In this document: positions 1 through 11,434 of the stretch, piece by piece | How positions within the stretch are numbered: position 1 is the first letter of the stretch | Layout of the letters: every line of letters starts with the position of its first letter | Assembly: GCA_020912385.1 (NCBI GenBank) | Contig: CP087215.1 | Coordinates: 2,294,001-2,358,000 of the forward strand | DNA length: 64,000 bases | Source: Neofusicoccum parvum | Taxonomy: Eukaryota; Ascomycota; Dothideomycetes; Botryosphaeriales; Botryosphaeriaceae | Direction of reading: 5' to 3' | The notes under the pieces: model-generated | The model's database searches: none | What the model saw: the letters and a program-made list of their open reading frames with translations, nothing else | Told to the model about the DNA's origin: nothing | Position numbers and translations under genes: made by a program

Positions 1-641
1 GCCTACAAATTTGGATGCCCAGTGGACCAGATATTTGCCTGTATGTCTTAGCCAAATGCTCGGATTGCCTGCGGGAACCTCTTACCCTCAGATGCATCCC
101 AGATTGCATCGGGAGCCCAGACCATCCCTGCCGTATCATTTTCCACTGTAATCAGCCGCTCATCTGTCCAGTTGACGAGGTCCGTGCTGTCCCATATCAG
201 CATCGACTTTGAGCCGTTGGCTGACGCCGCGTCCCATGAAGCATACTACGAATCGTCAGCTTTTTGCGAGGGTCAGCGGGATCAGATGCGGCTCACATCG
301 TCAATGTTGAGGTCGGTTGCAACAATGTACCATTTGGTGGCGGTGTCATCTCCATTGCCAGGGACGAGCGACACATCCCTCACCGTCTGCTGGCCAAGCG
401 TCGGAACAAAAATTGGTTCGCCGCCGTTGATTTCCGTAAATGCAAGCGGGTCGTCGTTGTCGCTCAAAGCAAAGAACACTCCGGTTTCGTCGGTCTTCCA
501 GTAGATGGCTAAGTAGCCCACCTTGGTGGGATCGGCCTTCTTCTGTAGCAAGCTGTGCGTGGCCTCAAAGGGCGCGGCCAGGCCGAGAGTCGGCGCGCAG
601 CACAAGAGAAATCCAACCGCGAAACTGATGATCGAGCGCAT
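1..641 (-). CDS. Secreted GH43-like (arabinosidase-type) glycoside hydrolase, 3' part cut by the window edge
   Basis: Likely a secreted plant-cell-wall hydrolase of the five-bladed beta-propeller (GH43-like) class. I read three exons: 641-297, 245-86 and 38-1 (runs off the left edge). Intron 1 (246-296) is GTGAGC...TAG and intron 2 (39-85) is GTAAGA...CAG with a CTAAG branch site. An ATG at 698 is also in frame, but the one at 641 gives a clean signal peptide (MRSIISFAVGFLLCC...), so I prefer 641. The mature part has the family-typical YLAIYWK, FALSD, the RDVSLV box (position of the catalytic base Asp), IVATDLNI, then after splicing WDSTDLVNWTDERL, MVWAPDAIWD and GKYLVHWAS. Splicing restores the family pattern exactly, which supports both introns. 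The C-terminal half is outside the window, so substrate cannot be judged. Confidence 0.78.
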
Positions 642-703
642 ATTTTCAGCGGGCCAAAGGGACAGGGAACTGACTGGGGAAAGAACCATGGTGCCCAATT
701 ACA

Positions 704-709
704 TTTATA
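704..709 (-). promoter_or_regulatory. TATA-like box of the GH43-like gene
   Basis: TATAAA on the minus strand, 63 bp upstream of the preferred ATG (641). Position and sequence fit a core promoter; no other element is recognised. Confidence 0.4.
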
Positions 710-711
710 GG

Positions 712-3700
712 TGATTTTGCTTGACCACATGCCATTTTTCCCGGAGGCCTGGTATAGATGCCGCTTTGCTTGCGTACTTTACCGGTGGACCTGAGGATCA
801 TTTCCTAGTCGGGGAAGGGAAACAGGAAACTCCTGGCCGAGTTTGCGGGGTTTCGCTCCATCATCGAACGAGCCACGCGGGGCGGGGTATTCCTCATAGG
901 CGGAGAAAACAGGCCTTGCGTAGATCGCCCGGCGCATTGTCTAGGAACAGGACTCGCCAGCGTATCCCACCGGAGTATAGTATACTAGTCGACGTCATCT
1001 TTCACGACTCAGAGATATAGCGCAAGGTAAAAGTGCATGGGTGCGGTTCTACGAGAGGAAGCAGGAGCGAGCTCGCATGGTTCGTGGCGGTACGAGGACC
1101 GCCTACCCCATCATTTTGGCTTGAGCTGATACGAGAAGTTGGCTTCCTGTGTCCTAAGTATTCCATCTATGGACAGTGGAGTGTAACAACACATGTTTCG
1201 AGCGTAAATCTGCCCTCTGATTCCGGGTTGCATGCACGCGCCTTGCCGACCCGGCGATCGAGAAGAAACGTCGGATTTGCATGGGAGACATCAATCAAAT
1301 GATAGAAGGCGAAGAGTAGAGAAGCGCAATCACAACCTTGGGTTTAACTTTCGAGAGAGAAGGCTACGGGGCAAGCCCGCGCAGGTACAGACACATTGTG
1401 TGTTGCGCTAAAATTGCGCAAAACCGGTGCAGCAAAGGAAAAAGTCGCGCAACACCACCCCCTCCAGAAACACCGGATTACTCAATCAACCATCCTCAAA
1501 TAAAAATTGAGAGTAGCCTGGTCCTTTCGAATATTTATGCGAAGTTCTAGTGGAGGTAGCAGAAATAGCATCTAATGAGTTCCGAGGAGTAAGTGTTACG
1601 CAGCGTTGATTGCGGAAGTAGTTCTACATGTCATGCAACTTTCCCAGTCATTGTTGGGAGGGTTGTGCATCATCTCAACATGCTCAGTGACGGAACGGAG
1701 GATTTGCAGAGAGCCAGCGGCAGAACCGTAGTTCAAGGCCATAGACGGATCGTTTGTGCAAGACATAGCTGGAGCGGGTCGGACAGGATTTGCTCAGTTG
1801 CTGCAACTGTTGTAGGACCCAGGCAGAAGCATCCGACTCCCGGGAAAATACTCTGGAGTTGGCCTTCCCGTCCCGAAACTGATGGCACTCGAAGGAAACG
1901 GCGTCCTTGCAGCCGCTTTCAAAGTTGAAGCCCTCTGGTCTTGGCTTTCAAGGCTGAATCGATGATCCCAAAGCTTGGCTTGCCAGCAGCAATCAAATCA
2001 ATATTCAAAGTGCTGCCCACCGTCAAACTAGTGGAGCAGCTTTGCACATATCTGGCAGCTGGACTCAGGCGAGATCCATGGTACTATAGGCGAGTAAAAG
2101 AATAGCTCGCATCCATCGCGCAGCGGCTTTGACCCATTGTGTTGTTGCATCGCCAGCGTCCTGCTTTTCTTTGCACCCTCGTTCCCCTCGGCAATGTCCC
2201 AGTCTGTGGACCTACCGTGCACCCTACGCGTTGCAATGGATTCGGGTTCCAGAACGGCCTTGACTCGGGACTACACTGCGCTCATTGCGCTCAATGTGGC
2301 CCAGGGAGCCGACGAATTTCAAATGCGCAAACAATGGCGGTAAATGTGATCTATACACGCCGGACACCGCACCGCACAGTCACGTCCGTTCAATGAGGAG
2401 ATCCTGACCAACTGGTCTGCTGGCACACGTCCAGGGGTGCTCGGTGTGATTGTCCAAGCTGTTGGACACGGCCGTCCACAGCAGGCACGCGCAGTCGGGG
2501 TGCCAATGGCACAGAGCAATGATTATTTTCGCAGCCCCTTTACTCCATGGATCGCCTGCCGGCCAAGGAGCCCAGGTATGTCTGACTTATTGGTCTGCTT
2601 GTGGGCAGCCAGAGCTTTCGCCGTGGTAGGGAGACACGAGAGTGGATGAGTGCGAGACGGCGGATTGTGTGCAGCGTGGTCGGTCGGTGAGGCGACGGGT
2701 AGCAGCTCGACAGCAGCCATTGGGGACGCTGGATGCGATCGGGCTTCAGAGCGGCGACAGCGAAGGTGGTGGACGCAAAGGTTCATAGCGGAGGGATCAC
2801 TGCACACGCGACGCTACGCGTAGTGGGGTGACGGAACGGCGAGCAACAAACTCTCGTGTTCTGCTGTTGGCTGGAGATCACATGAGAGCGCGACGGCGGG
2901 CCTGAAACCCGGCCAATCAAGCCCGCCGTCTCAGGCGCCCTTGGCTCTCTTGGCTCGCATCGTGGGTTTCAGGCGTCGCAGTCAACTCTCTTGCCAGTCC
3001 GCGTCGCACACCAGCTACTTGTGTGCCCTGGATCTCGCTGGCTCAGCTCCCACCAGTTTCCGCAATGCGATCATCCTAGGCATACCGGCGCCAGTCATCG
3101 GGTCAAATGCCGGGCTCCTCTAAAATGACAGCCCCTTGCTCTCCGGCATGTCGACGCCAACTCTTCATCACCTTGCACTTCCTCCAGGTCCGCGCCTGCT
3201 CCACTTGTCCGGAGATAGCTCCTCCTCCTCCTCCTCCTCCTCCTCAAGAGCAGGTGGGAGCCTGGTCGAGACAGCATTGAGATGCTCGAACCGCCGCACA
3301 GCGACCAGCTCCGGCCCTCGTACTCGTACTTAGCGCTGCAATTCTGGCCATTCCCGACCGATGCAACGTCCAGCGGGCAGATCGACCCACGAAGCACTCG
3401 TGCATAATGTAAACAAGAGATTTCCGCAGGCGCTCTTCGGCAACAAGTTTCCCAGCCCGTGTCGTTTGATTTGCGGGGATGACACATAGGGCTCCCCGGC
3501 GGCTCCCTTCAATTCCCGTCAAGGCCAAGGTTCTTATGTCACTAGTCTTGGGCGACGCGTCTGCTATGTAGGGCATTGAGGCAGCCGCCTTTCGAGACCG
3601 CTAACTTTTTCTACCACAGGCGGCAGATACTCCAGGCCCGTGGCCGTCGCCTCACACCCCGAAGATGCGATTTCTACGCTGGCCCTCCGCAGTCTTCTTG

Positions 3701-4694
3701 GCTGCCAGACGACAGCTCGCAATCTGATACGGCGCATGGAAAGAAACACCCGGCTGCATGCTGGACTGTTGCAGACTCTGGACACATGACGTTGACGCCG
3801 CGATCTCCTCTTGGGTTGGAAGTGTTGCCCTCTCGTCCATCTGCACCACGACCGAAGTACCTGGCCGACCAGACCAATACTTCAGTCTACTAATGCCCTG
3901 CTGCCGTTCTCTTCCCATTGCGACCTGCTGCGGGCTTTCATCGGCGGCCAACGAAGCCGCCGCCAGGCATTTGACAATTAATTGGAAGGTGGTGATCACG
4001 GCAGACAGCGCTGTAAATGGGGATGACGGGCGGGGACGAGGGAGGATGAGCGGCCGTGTGCGATCCCGCAATTTCGCCTGTTTCCGAAGACAGAACCACA
4101 CCGCTCCAGCGCGCCCCCGGCCCGATGCAGATCGCACTCCTGATTAGCCCCCCAACGTCGCCAGTGCCGCCGCTCGAGGGGCTCTGTCTGCGTAAGGCCA
4201 GGTGCTTGGAGCAGCTATACAGCCTTATGAGCGTGCGCCGTGGCCCGCGCGAAGAGCTGTGCGGCTGGCAATTTGGCCCTCACCGCAGCCCGAGTGGCCG
4301 CGCCGCGGCACCGCTGGAGGACGAGGTCCACCTGGCCGGAGATGTCGACTCTATCTGGTGGCTGTTCTGTTGGTGTTCCTGGCCCTGCGGGCGGAGAGGG
4401 GGCGAGGAGGCGGCTGTGCGATGGGCAGTGGCACAGCTGCTGGCCGAAGATCTCTATCCGCGCTGCACAGGCTCCTGCTGGCGCGGTGGCTAGTGGTCAA
4501 TCTCATTTCCCTGGTGCCTGAGGCTGGGGAGTACTTAAGCCTTGGGTCCTCATGCTCTGCTCGTTTGCATCCACCGACCCCCGGACGACCACCTCCACAG
4601 TCACTCCTTTGCCTGCATCCAGGGCCGCACAGTCCCTACCTCGCTCGTTCTCACACTCACTGACATCCATTCTTTTGCCTAACCCGCCTCCACG
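712..4694. other. Long non-coding stretch, no gene recognised
   Basis: Several short open frames on both strands, none with a recognisable domain, codon pattern or credible intron structure. Contains two overlapping inverted repeats (2892-2974, listed separately) and a (CTC)n microsatellite at about 3221-3244. The last few hundred bases before 4695 are presumably the promoter and leader of the AA11 gene: pyrimidine-rich runs typical of fungal promoters are visible at 4600-4680. Confidence 0.5.
2892..2974. repeat. Two overlapping perfect inverted repeats around a CCAAT box
   Basis: Arms GACGGCGGGC (2892-2901) and GCCCGCCGTC (2921-2930) pair perfectly across a 19-nt loop that contains CCAAT. 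A second perfect pair, GCCTGAAACCC (2900-2910) and GGGTTTCAGGC (2964-2974), overlaps the first. It may be a regulatory palindrome or the remnant of a small inverted-repeat element. Confidence 0.5.
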
Positions 4695-5897
4695 ATGGCC
4701 GCCAACCTCCTCGCCTGGGGCGCCGTTGCCCTGTCGGCCCTGCCGGTGGCCAACGCCCACATGAACCTCAAGCACCCCGTGCCGTTCGACCAGACGCAGC
4801 TGAAGCAGGACCGCAGCCCGCTCGAGTCGACCCAGTACCCCTGCAAGTTCCAGACGTACTCGATTACCGAGCGCACCAAGCTGGCCGTCGGATCGTCCTA
4901 CACCATGGACTTCTACCCGGGCGACGACGCCGAGGTCGCCGAGATCGGCAGCACCACCGGCGCCGCCGTCCACGACGGCGGCTCGTGCCAGCTCAGCATC
5001 ACGCTCGACAAGGAGCCCACGGCCAAGTCGGTCTTCAAGGTCTTCCACTCCATCGAGGGCGGCTGCCCCGGCCTGAACAACCAGGCCGCGACCTTCCAGT
5101 ACTCGCTGCCGGCCTCCATCCCCAACGGCGACGTCACCTTTGCCTGGACGTGGTTCCCCGTCTCCAGCCAGATCCCCGAGATGTACATGAACTGCGCCCC
5201 GGTCACCGTCACCGGCGGTGCCGACGACGAGTCCGCGTTCAACGAGCTGCCCGACATCTTTGTCGGCAACATCGGCTTCACCTCCTTCTCCGAGGGCCTT
5301 GGCGCCGTGTCGTCGCTCCTTTCCAGCACCGTCAGCCAGGCCAGCCTGCTCGAGGCCGGCACCATCCCGTCGTGCCTGGCCGAGGGCGAGGCGGTGCTGC
5401 AGTTCCCCGACGCCGGCGACAGCCTGGACTCGGCTGCCGGCCAGTGGCCGCTCAAGAAGCCGTCGGGCCAGTGCTCCGCCGGCAGCCGCAAGGCCTCTTC
5501 GGGCTCGTCTGCCGCCCCGGCCTCCACCGCCGAGAGCACCACCCAGGCCGCCACCACCTCCACCGCCGCCGCCACCAGCGCTGCCACCTCGGTCGCTGGC
5601 ATCTTCGCCGAGGCCCCCTCGTCTGCTGCTGCCGTCGCTGAGACCTCCACCTTTGTTTCCGCCACCACGTTCATGACCACGACCAAGCCCACGACTGCCG
5701 CTGCCGTCGCCCCCAGCGCTGCTGCCCCTGCTGCTTCTTCTTCCAACGCCTCGGGCCTGTGCACCTCCGCCAACGACGGCCAGGTTGTCTGCAACGGCAC
5801 CTCGCAGTTTGGCCTGTGCAACGCCGGCTCTGTCGTCTGGCAGGACGTTTCTGCCGGCATGGTGTGCAAGGATGGCAAGGTTGTCGGTGCTCAGTAA
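4695..5897 (+). CDS. AA11 lytic polysaccharide monooxygenase (chitin-active type) with C-terminal Cys-rich module
   Basis: Copper-dependent oxidase expected to cleave crystalline chitin outside the cell. The single-exon ORF encodes 400 aa. Residues 1-21 are a signal peptide ending ...PVANA, so His22 becomes the N-terminus of the mature enzyme, the first ligand of the histidine brace (mature start HMNLKHPVPF). The second His lies in GAAVHDGGSCQ, and the buried axial Tyr in EMYMNCAPVTVTG; VFHSIEGGCPG and FAWTWFP are further AA11 signatures. After about residue 260 comes a Ser/Thr/Ala/Pro-rich linker, then a C-terminal Cys-rich module (GLCTSANDGQVVCNG ... FGLCNAGS ... GMVCKDG) of the X278 kind seen on fungal AA11 proteins. 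Strong GC3 codon bias suggests good expression. A 469-aa open frame on the opposite strand is a GC-skew shadow. Confidence 0.93.
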   Translation: MAANLLAWGAVALSALPVANAHMNLKHPVPFDQTQLKQDRSPLESTQYPCKFQTYSITERTKLAVGSSYTMDFYPGDDAEVAEIGSTTGAAVHDGGSCQLSITLDKEPTAKSVFKVFHSIEGGCPGLNNQAATFQYSLPASIPNGDVTFAWTWFPVSSQIPEMYMNCAPVTVTGGADDESAFNELPDIFVGNIGFTSFSEGLGAVSSLLSSTVSQASLLEAGTIPSCLAEGEAVLQFPDAGDSLDSAAGQWPLKKPSGQCSAGSRKASSGSSAAPASTAESTTQAATTSTAAATSAATSVAGIFAEAPSSAAAVAETSTFVSATTFMTTTKPTTAAAVAPSAAAPAASSSNASGLCTSANDGQVVCNGTSQFGLCNAGSVVWQDVSAGMVCKDGKVVGAQ

Positions 5898-7520
5898 TTC
5901 AGTATCAAGCAAAGTCTCACCTCACGCCGTTCGCGTGGCACGGGGCCCCAGCTCGAAGGAATAGTCGTATTATATAATGTTCAATTCTAAATATGCTATC
6001 CATCTATATCGTCACTTGACAATTGGCCATCGTTCTTGCCCGTCTCTTTACGTGGAACATGCTATACCATAGAAAACCCTGAGTGATCCACACGGCAAGC
6101 CATAATTACTCAGAACCGTTAGTACTAAGAATACGATGCTTTAACATCTTGAGGTAAAAATAACGCTTAAGTAAAAATAAAACTGGCCACTGATTTTTGG
6201 CAAGTAAATGTACGACTGAAATGGTTTTAATTTGACTCGATTAAAGCATAAAGGATAACAAGTTCTAACAAGGACGTCTACTATCTCAGGTAAATTTTGC
6301 CTCCTCCCGGATGCGTGGCAGCAGTCGGGGATGGTAAGTGAAATGTTAAGCTTGGTCTCGAAGCCAGGAAGCGCGATGGGAGAACAGTGCTGGCTTCAAT
6401 GGGAGATGTAGAACGAAACGACCCAGAGTCTCGGATCCGAAAACATGGTTAGAAAGATAACATGGTTTAGCGCTCGTTGTCCAGACACGCTGATAGAGAT
6501 TTCCAGCCCATGGAATGAGGAAATTGAGGTGGTGTTGAATCTTCTTTGAGTACGGCTGAGGGCTCGGTTATTTTCTCGTCCTTGTGGACTACGTAACTTG
6601 ACTATAGCAGGAACCGGAAAATCATTCGAATCTTATACTACTGGTAATGCCTAAGAGCTTCGGAAGCAGACGGTGGTATGAAAAATGAAGCTTCGAAGTC
6701 ATAACGACGTCCTAATCTACTCCCGCTGCCCGCATTTCATTTGATTTTACTGCAGCAACAGTTCCCGACTGTTCGGTACTTAGTGGGGCGGCAAAAACAA
6801 AGCTAAGAACAGTTTCTACGACTGTCTAAAGTGAGGTAAGACTAATTCCAACGAGCTGGAGCAGGTTTGGTGGAAGACACGAGTCAATGGCAATGGGATG
6901 GCAATATGGGGTGTGTTGTTGAAACTTCAAACATTTCTCGAGCATAAGAAACACCTCGGCTGTATTTGGTTCTGGAACCATCCGATTGCATCCTGTAACA
7001 AGAGGTCCGTTTGTCCGTATCCCACTTTTGCCGTTTTTAGTGGCTGTCGGCATTTATGCTGTCGCGGAATGACGTGCTGCAGCTCGTGGATTTCGCGACC
7101 CGATCCTGGCGTGTCGGGCTGCACCATGAATTTTCTACTGACTAGTTGACTCCTCTGCGAAGGCGTATCGCGAGTGACGAGTTAGTTCATTACTTGGTAC
7201 AATGCTGCTGCTAGCTCCTTTTGTGTATAAAATACACTGTTCATTGGCTTGACTGTGACACCGCACTCAACGCCTGGACTCAGCGGTTGATGTTCGCACC
7301 TTGCAATCTTCTAAAGAGCGAGCATCCCTGGTCCCACGTGGCTTCAAGCTAACGGTAGTTTCCTTCTGACACCATATGAAGCCCCGGACCCGTGATTACA
7401 TGAAGACCGCTATCAGCACATAAAAAGACAGGCTGTGCGCCCCAAAAGTTTCTTCCTGTGTGGAAGCTTATACCAAAATTTCCTTTCCCTCGCCTGTTGG
7501 CTACTTGGGAAGCATTCAAG
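5898..7520. other. AT-rich intergenic stretch, no gene recognised
   Basis: Contains the 3' flank of the AA11 gene and the upstream region of the UNC93-like gene. Short frames around 6826-7149 on both strands show no known domain and no signal peptide. No repeat family from the rest of the window is recognisable here. Confidence 0.5.
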
Positions 7521-9182
7521 ATGACGAAGACCTCAGATGTAGCAGTAGCAGAGGTGGAGAAACATCCAGGTAATCCGCTGCTTCACACGCACATTCGAAT
7601 TCTCGAGACGCTAACGGCATGCATTCAGTGCGATGGTACCGCTCGACCTTCTACAACATGACAATCCTCGGCCTATGCAACCTCTCGGCTCCCGGCATCT
7701 GGATTGCCATGAACTCGCTTGGCGCAGGCGGCGCCGCCTCACCGAAAGTGGTCAACGCTGCCAATGCACTGACCTTCTGCCTCATGGTCGTCTCCTGCTA
7801 CGTATCGAGCGTGATTGTGCACTATATCGGAATCAAAGGATCTCTTATCTTTGGAACGTCAGTAGCAATTCCTGACATGCAGCCGGTGGGCGCACTGACC
7901 TTTTCAGTCTCGGATACGCACCCTTTGCCGCTGGCCTCTACACCAACAACCGTTACGGCACTAACTGGCTCATGCTATTCGGTGCTGCTCTGTGCGGTAT
8001 TTCGGCTGGTGTGTTCTGGATGGCTGAGGCCGCTATCGCCATTGCGTATCCGGAGCCTTGGAATAAGGGAAAAGCCCTGGGTTACTGGCTTACATATCGT
8101 CTCTCCGGCCAGATCCTTGGAGGCGCAATCAACTTGGGCATAAATGCAGAGAACAACCAGGCAGGCAAAGTGTCCTATACGGTTTTCATCGTCTTCATTG
8201 CGATACAAGCGGCGGGACCGTTCGTTGCTTTGTTCCTCAACAAACCCGCTGATGTTGAACGGGAGGATGGGAAGAAGGTAAACCTGTCGATCGTTGAGCA
8301 CCCTTGGTACGAGATTAAGGCTACTACTCGAAACCTCCTCAAGCCCAAGTTTCTTCTCATCGTCCTCTTCATCGGACAGGTTGTGTTTTCCGAAGCGGTG
8401 TTTTTCACGTATCTTGCCAGTAAGTTTAAGCTTCAGCCAAGCACCGTTCAATGGCTGACAGGCATGAGCGTGGTTCACTGTCCGGGCCCGGGCTTTGGGA
8501 TCCTTCCTCTCCGGAATCGTCGCAGTGATTTCGGGCAACGTCCTGGGCGTAAGCTGAAATCCCACATCCCCGCTGCGTCTTCAGCACGGACTGACGGCTT
8601 CCAAGCACTGGCTCGACCGGTCGAAAGTGTCGCTCAAGACGCGCTCCCGGAGCACTTTCTGGATCCTGGTCATCCTCCAGGGCGCGTGGTGGACGTGGGC
8701 GACGGTGCTCGTAGCCCGGTTCCGGCACACCAGACCAACGTATGACTGGGTGGACTCATTCTTCGGCGCAGCGTTTGCCGTCTACATCTTCCTCACCATC
8801 GGCTTTCAACTGAACTACTTGTTCCTGTGAGTTAATCTCTTACTCTGCACCGGCGAGGCACTGACCCACGGAAAGGTACTTTATCATCAACAACATTGCG
8901 GAGGGCGAGGAAGAGGTAATCAGATATGCGGCGTTGCTGCGTGGCACTGAGTCAGCGTGGCAGGCCGTAAGCTACGGGTTGACATCGCTGCCACTATTCG
9001 CGGAGGTGGGCGGAGTGTACTTCAGCTTTGCGCTCTGGGCAGTGTCCATATGGCCAGCATGGCTCGTGCTGAGGCACTTCGGCACCGGAGAGGCGCTGCC
9101 CAAGGGTGACGCTGGCACACCGGACGGCGTGGTATCAAGCGAGGAAGGCGACGCCATTGAGTCGAAAGACATGGCGCCTTGA
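7521..9182 (+). CDS. UNC93-like major facilitator membrane protein (fungal DUF895 type)
   Basis: Predicted 465-aa polytopic membrane protein of the UNC93-like MFS branch; substrate unknown. Six exons close the frame: 7521-7569, 7629-7857, 7908-8419, 8469-8548, 8606-8826 and 8876-9182. Splicing joins the family-typical blocks WYRSTFYNMTILGLCN, APGIWIAMNSLGAGG, LGYAPFAAGLYTNN, WMAEAAIAIAYPE, GKALGYWLTYRLSGQILGG, VRARALGSFLSGIVAVISG and YFIINNIAEGEEE. Introns are 49-59 nt. Three acceptors end in GAG or AAG rather than CAG/TAG (8468, 8605, 8875), yet each is needed to keep the conserved frame; a CAG in the fourth intron (8584) would give a 7-aa in-frame alternative. Homologues occur in secondary-metabolite clusters, but nothing here forms one nearby. 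Confidence 0.85.
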
Positions 9183-10147
9183 TGAAACGTGGACGCGGAT
9201 CGCAGCAGAGACCGGGTAACCGGTCGATGCTCATAGATCTGGCACATGCCTAGACATATAGTAGAATGCATCACGCTGTCGTAGTGTTTGTCCACCAGGC
9301 CGACGCCGTAGATACCGTAGACGCTCTCCGGGAGTGTTGCTGGCATTGCAGGCAACCTTTCTTTCAGTAGGCGGAAGAGCTGAGACGTAGCTGGCGGGTC
9401 CGGAGTGCAATGCCTTCGTCGAGGCACATTGCCGGAACATGCAGGCGGATGCGAGGAGCGGAATCCGGGGAGAGATGGGTTGGTGGTGACGGAGTTGGTG
9501 TGGCCCGAGCGCGTCGCGTGTCGCGCGAGCACGTGACCTGCGCCACGCCCCAGCCTCCCGCATTCCCGCCGCGCTTCTCCTCTGCGGCCGCGCACACCGA
9601 CCATCACCATCACCATGATGCTGCTGCCATCGCCTCCCCACTCTCTTCTTGCCACGACTCTCGTCCCGCTCGGCACTCTCCTTGCTCCATAGGCACCCGC
9701 ATCGCATGTGGGTGGCCGTGCTCCCTGCCGCGACCCCGCCCGTGCCCGCCAGATACCGCAGCAGGCCATCTTGACCAGGCTCTACCCGCTTCAACGGCTT
9801 GCTCCTTCACGGACCGCTGTCTTTGGCGAAAGACCTGGGGCCTGTAGGGAGCTCTCTCGCGCCGCCTGACGGCTGCCGGAGGCGCTCGCCGTGTACCGGC
9901 TCTCGCGCGCTACGCTGTGCGGTGTGTCCTGCTCGGGCAGCGTGGAGTCTCCATTCCTTCTCAACCAGAGTCAAGGCTGCTCTGCGCAAGAGCGAAAAGC
10001 CTGGGTGGGAGGGATTCCCCACACGAGCTCGTGCTGGGGGGCATTTGCTTCCACGCACCACCTGCCTACTGACCTCGTGCAATAGGGTGACCCTCGTTCC
10101 TCGACACCCGCCCGATCTCGTCCTCCGTTGCCCCGAACAAAGCCGCC
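9183..10147. other. Intergenic, no gene recognised
   Basis: GC-rich sequence with overlapping open frames on both strands that share no known motif. A short CAT/CAC run lies near 9600. Probably the 3' flank of the UNC93-like gene and the promoter of the following gene. Confidence 0.45.
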
Positions 10148-11434
10148 ATGACGTCTTCGTCGTCTGCGTCCACCTACAATCTCGCCATTACGCGCACCCC
10201 CGCTGTGGCTCGATGGCGCGACAGGGACGGTAGCCTGCGGTACTTTGGCTATGGACACCCGATCAGCACCCACTAGGTCCTGCTGGACATTCGCTTCGAT
10301 TCGACCCAGAACGCCGCCCTTTTCCGAATCCGGGTGCCGGTGGGCGTCAAGGGCCTGCGGAACAAGGTCAACCTCTACCTGTTCATCTACCCGGACACAA
10401 TCCTCTCGCTCGAGAGCGCTGCAGGTAGCGATGATGTGCCAGAGCCTGTCCGGAGCGTCTTTGCAAAGAAGCCGTTCGGCACCACCGGCGACATCCTGGC
10501 CCTCCGCTTCGTGCTCGAGCGCCCGGCCTCCCTTGTCGGCCCAGAGAACGTTGAGCTGGCACCAACGACTCGGGCATTCGGCTGCGCGCTGGACTCGTTG
10601 CGCTCGCTTGCTACAGCCATTGAACTGACTTTGTTCGTGGCTAGCGAAGACTTGAGTCGAGCTGCGGTGAACGCGCTCTGTGCACAGGCCGGCAGGGACG
10701 GTGGGCTGCGACTGCTTGCGGGCAAGGATAGCAGCTTGGAGATGCTGTACGGAGGGAATTCTGGCAAAGTCATTGAGGTGAACGTAGCAGATGGCCAGCC
10801 TGAGAGCCCGCCGTCGTACGATGAAATCGCGTTGACCCCGCCGCCTCCGCCGCAGAAAAGGAAACGCACTGAACAGCGTACGTGCTCTTCGCGCTTGATT
10901 TGGTCCTTGGTACTAACTTCGACAGGCTCGCCCTCGTCTGTCGAAAAGCAGCCTTCGACATCGAAACGCCGTGGTCTACAGGCTTCCCCAAGTAGTGATG
11001 ATGCGGCATGGAAGGCGTCCGTGATGGAACAGATGGCCGAACTCGGTAAGAGAGTTTCGGCGCTGGAGGAAGGGTTTCGAGCAATAGCCGATGTTACTTC
11101 TCCAGCGGCCCACTCGACTGCCGGTGAACACTGCGAGCACTGTACAATCCTGGCGGACAGATTAACGAATGTTGGGCAGATTGTGGAAGCCACGCTGGTG
11201 CGCTTGGAGGAAGCGGAGGCCAAGTTCGAATGCAACAACGGTGTCGTATATCACGATGAACTTGACGAACGGGTCGAAGACGTCGTTTCGGAGGTCAACC
11301 ACATCGTGGAGGTAAGCATTGACGAAGGACTGCTAGATGCGAAAGATGAGTTGAGGGAGTTCATATCTGAGCAAGTAAAAGATGTGGATGAAACGATCAG
11401 GGACGACATACGCACAGCTATTCAGTCGATATAG
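10148..11434 (+). CDS. Lineage-restricted fungal protein of unknown function (PPxY motif, coiled-coil tail), with an in-frame TAG
   Basis: From ATG 10148 the frame reads through RWRDRDGSLRYFGYGHPIS, a TAG at 10274-10276, then VLLDIRFDST and FRIRVPVGVKGLRNKVNLYL to a stop at 11432-11434. I recognise this as one of the multi-copy fungal families with no assigned function. Features: an N-terminal globular region of about 200 aa, a PPSYDE (PPxY) motif followed by proline-rich and basic (KRKR) sequence, then a charged, probably coiled-coil C-terminal region. A perfect 48-nt intron (10878-10925, GTACGT, ACTAAC branch, CAG) splits the region after the basic stretch; because 48 is divisible by 3 the unspliced frame is also open. 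The TAG fits a CAG-to-TAG change at a conserved Gln, so this may be a recent pseudogene; about 412 codons otherwise. Confidence 0.62.

Noticed and set aside
3221..3244. (CTC)n run
   Set aside because: Ordinary microsatellite; no link to a gene.
3095..4493. Several 100-160 codon frames on both strands
   Set aside because: Mutually overlapping, no domain, no splice support, atypical Arg/Pro/Ser composition.
4503..5912. 469-codon open frame antisense to the AA11 gene
   Set aside because: Gly/Arg/Ala-rich low-complexity translation produced by the strong GC3 bias of the real gene; no motif.
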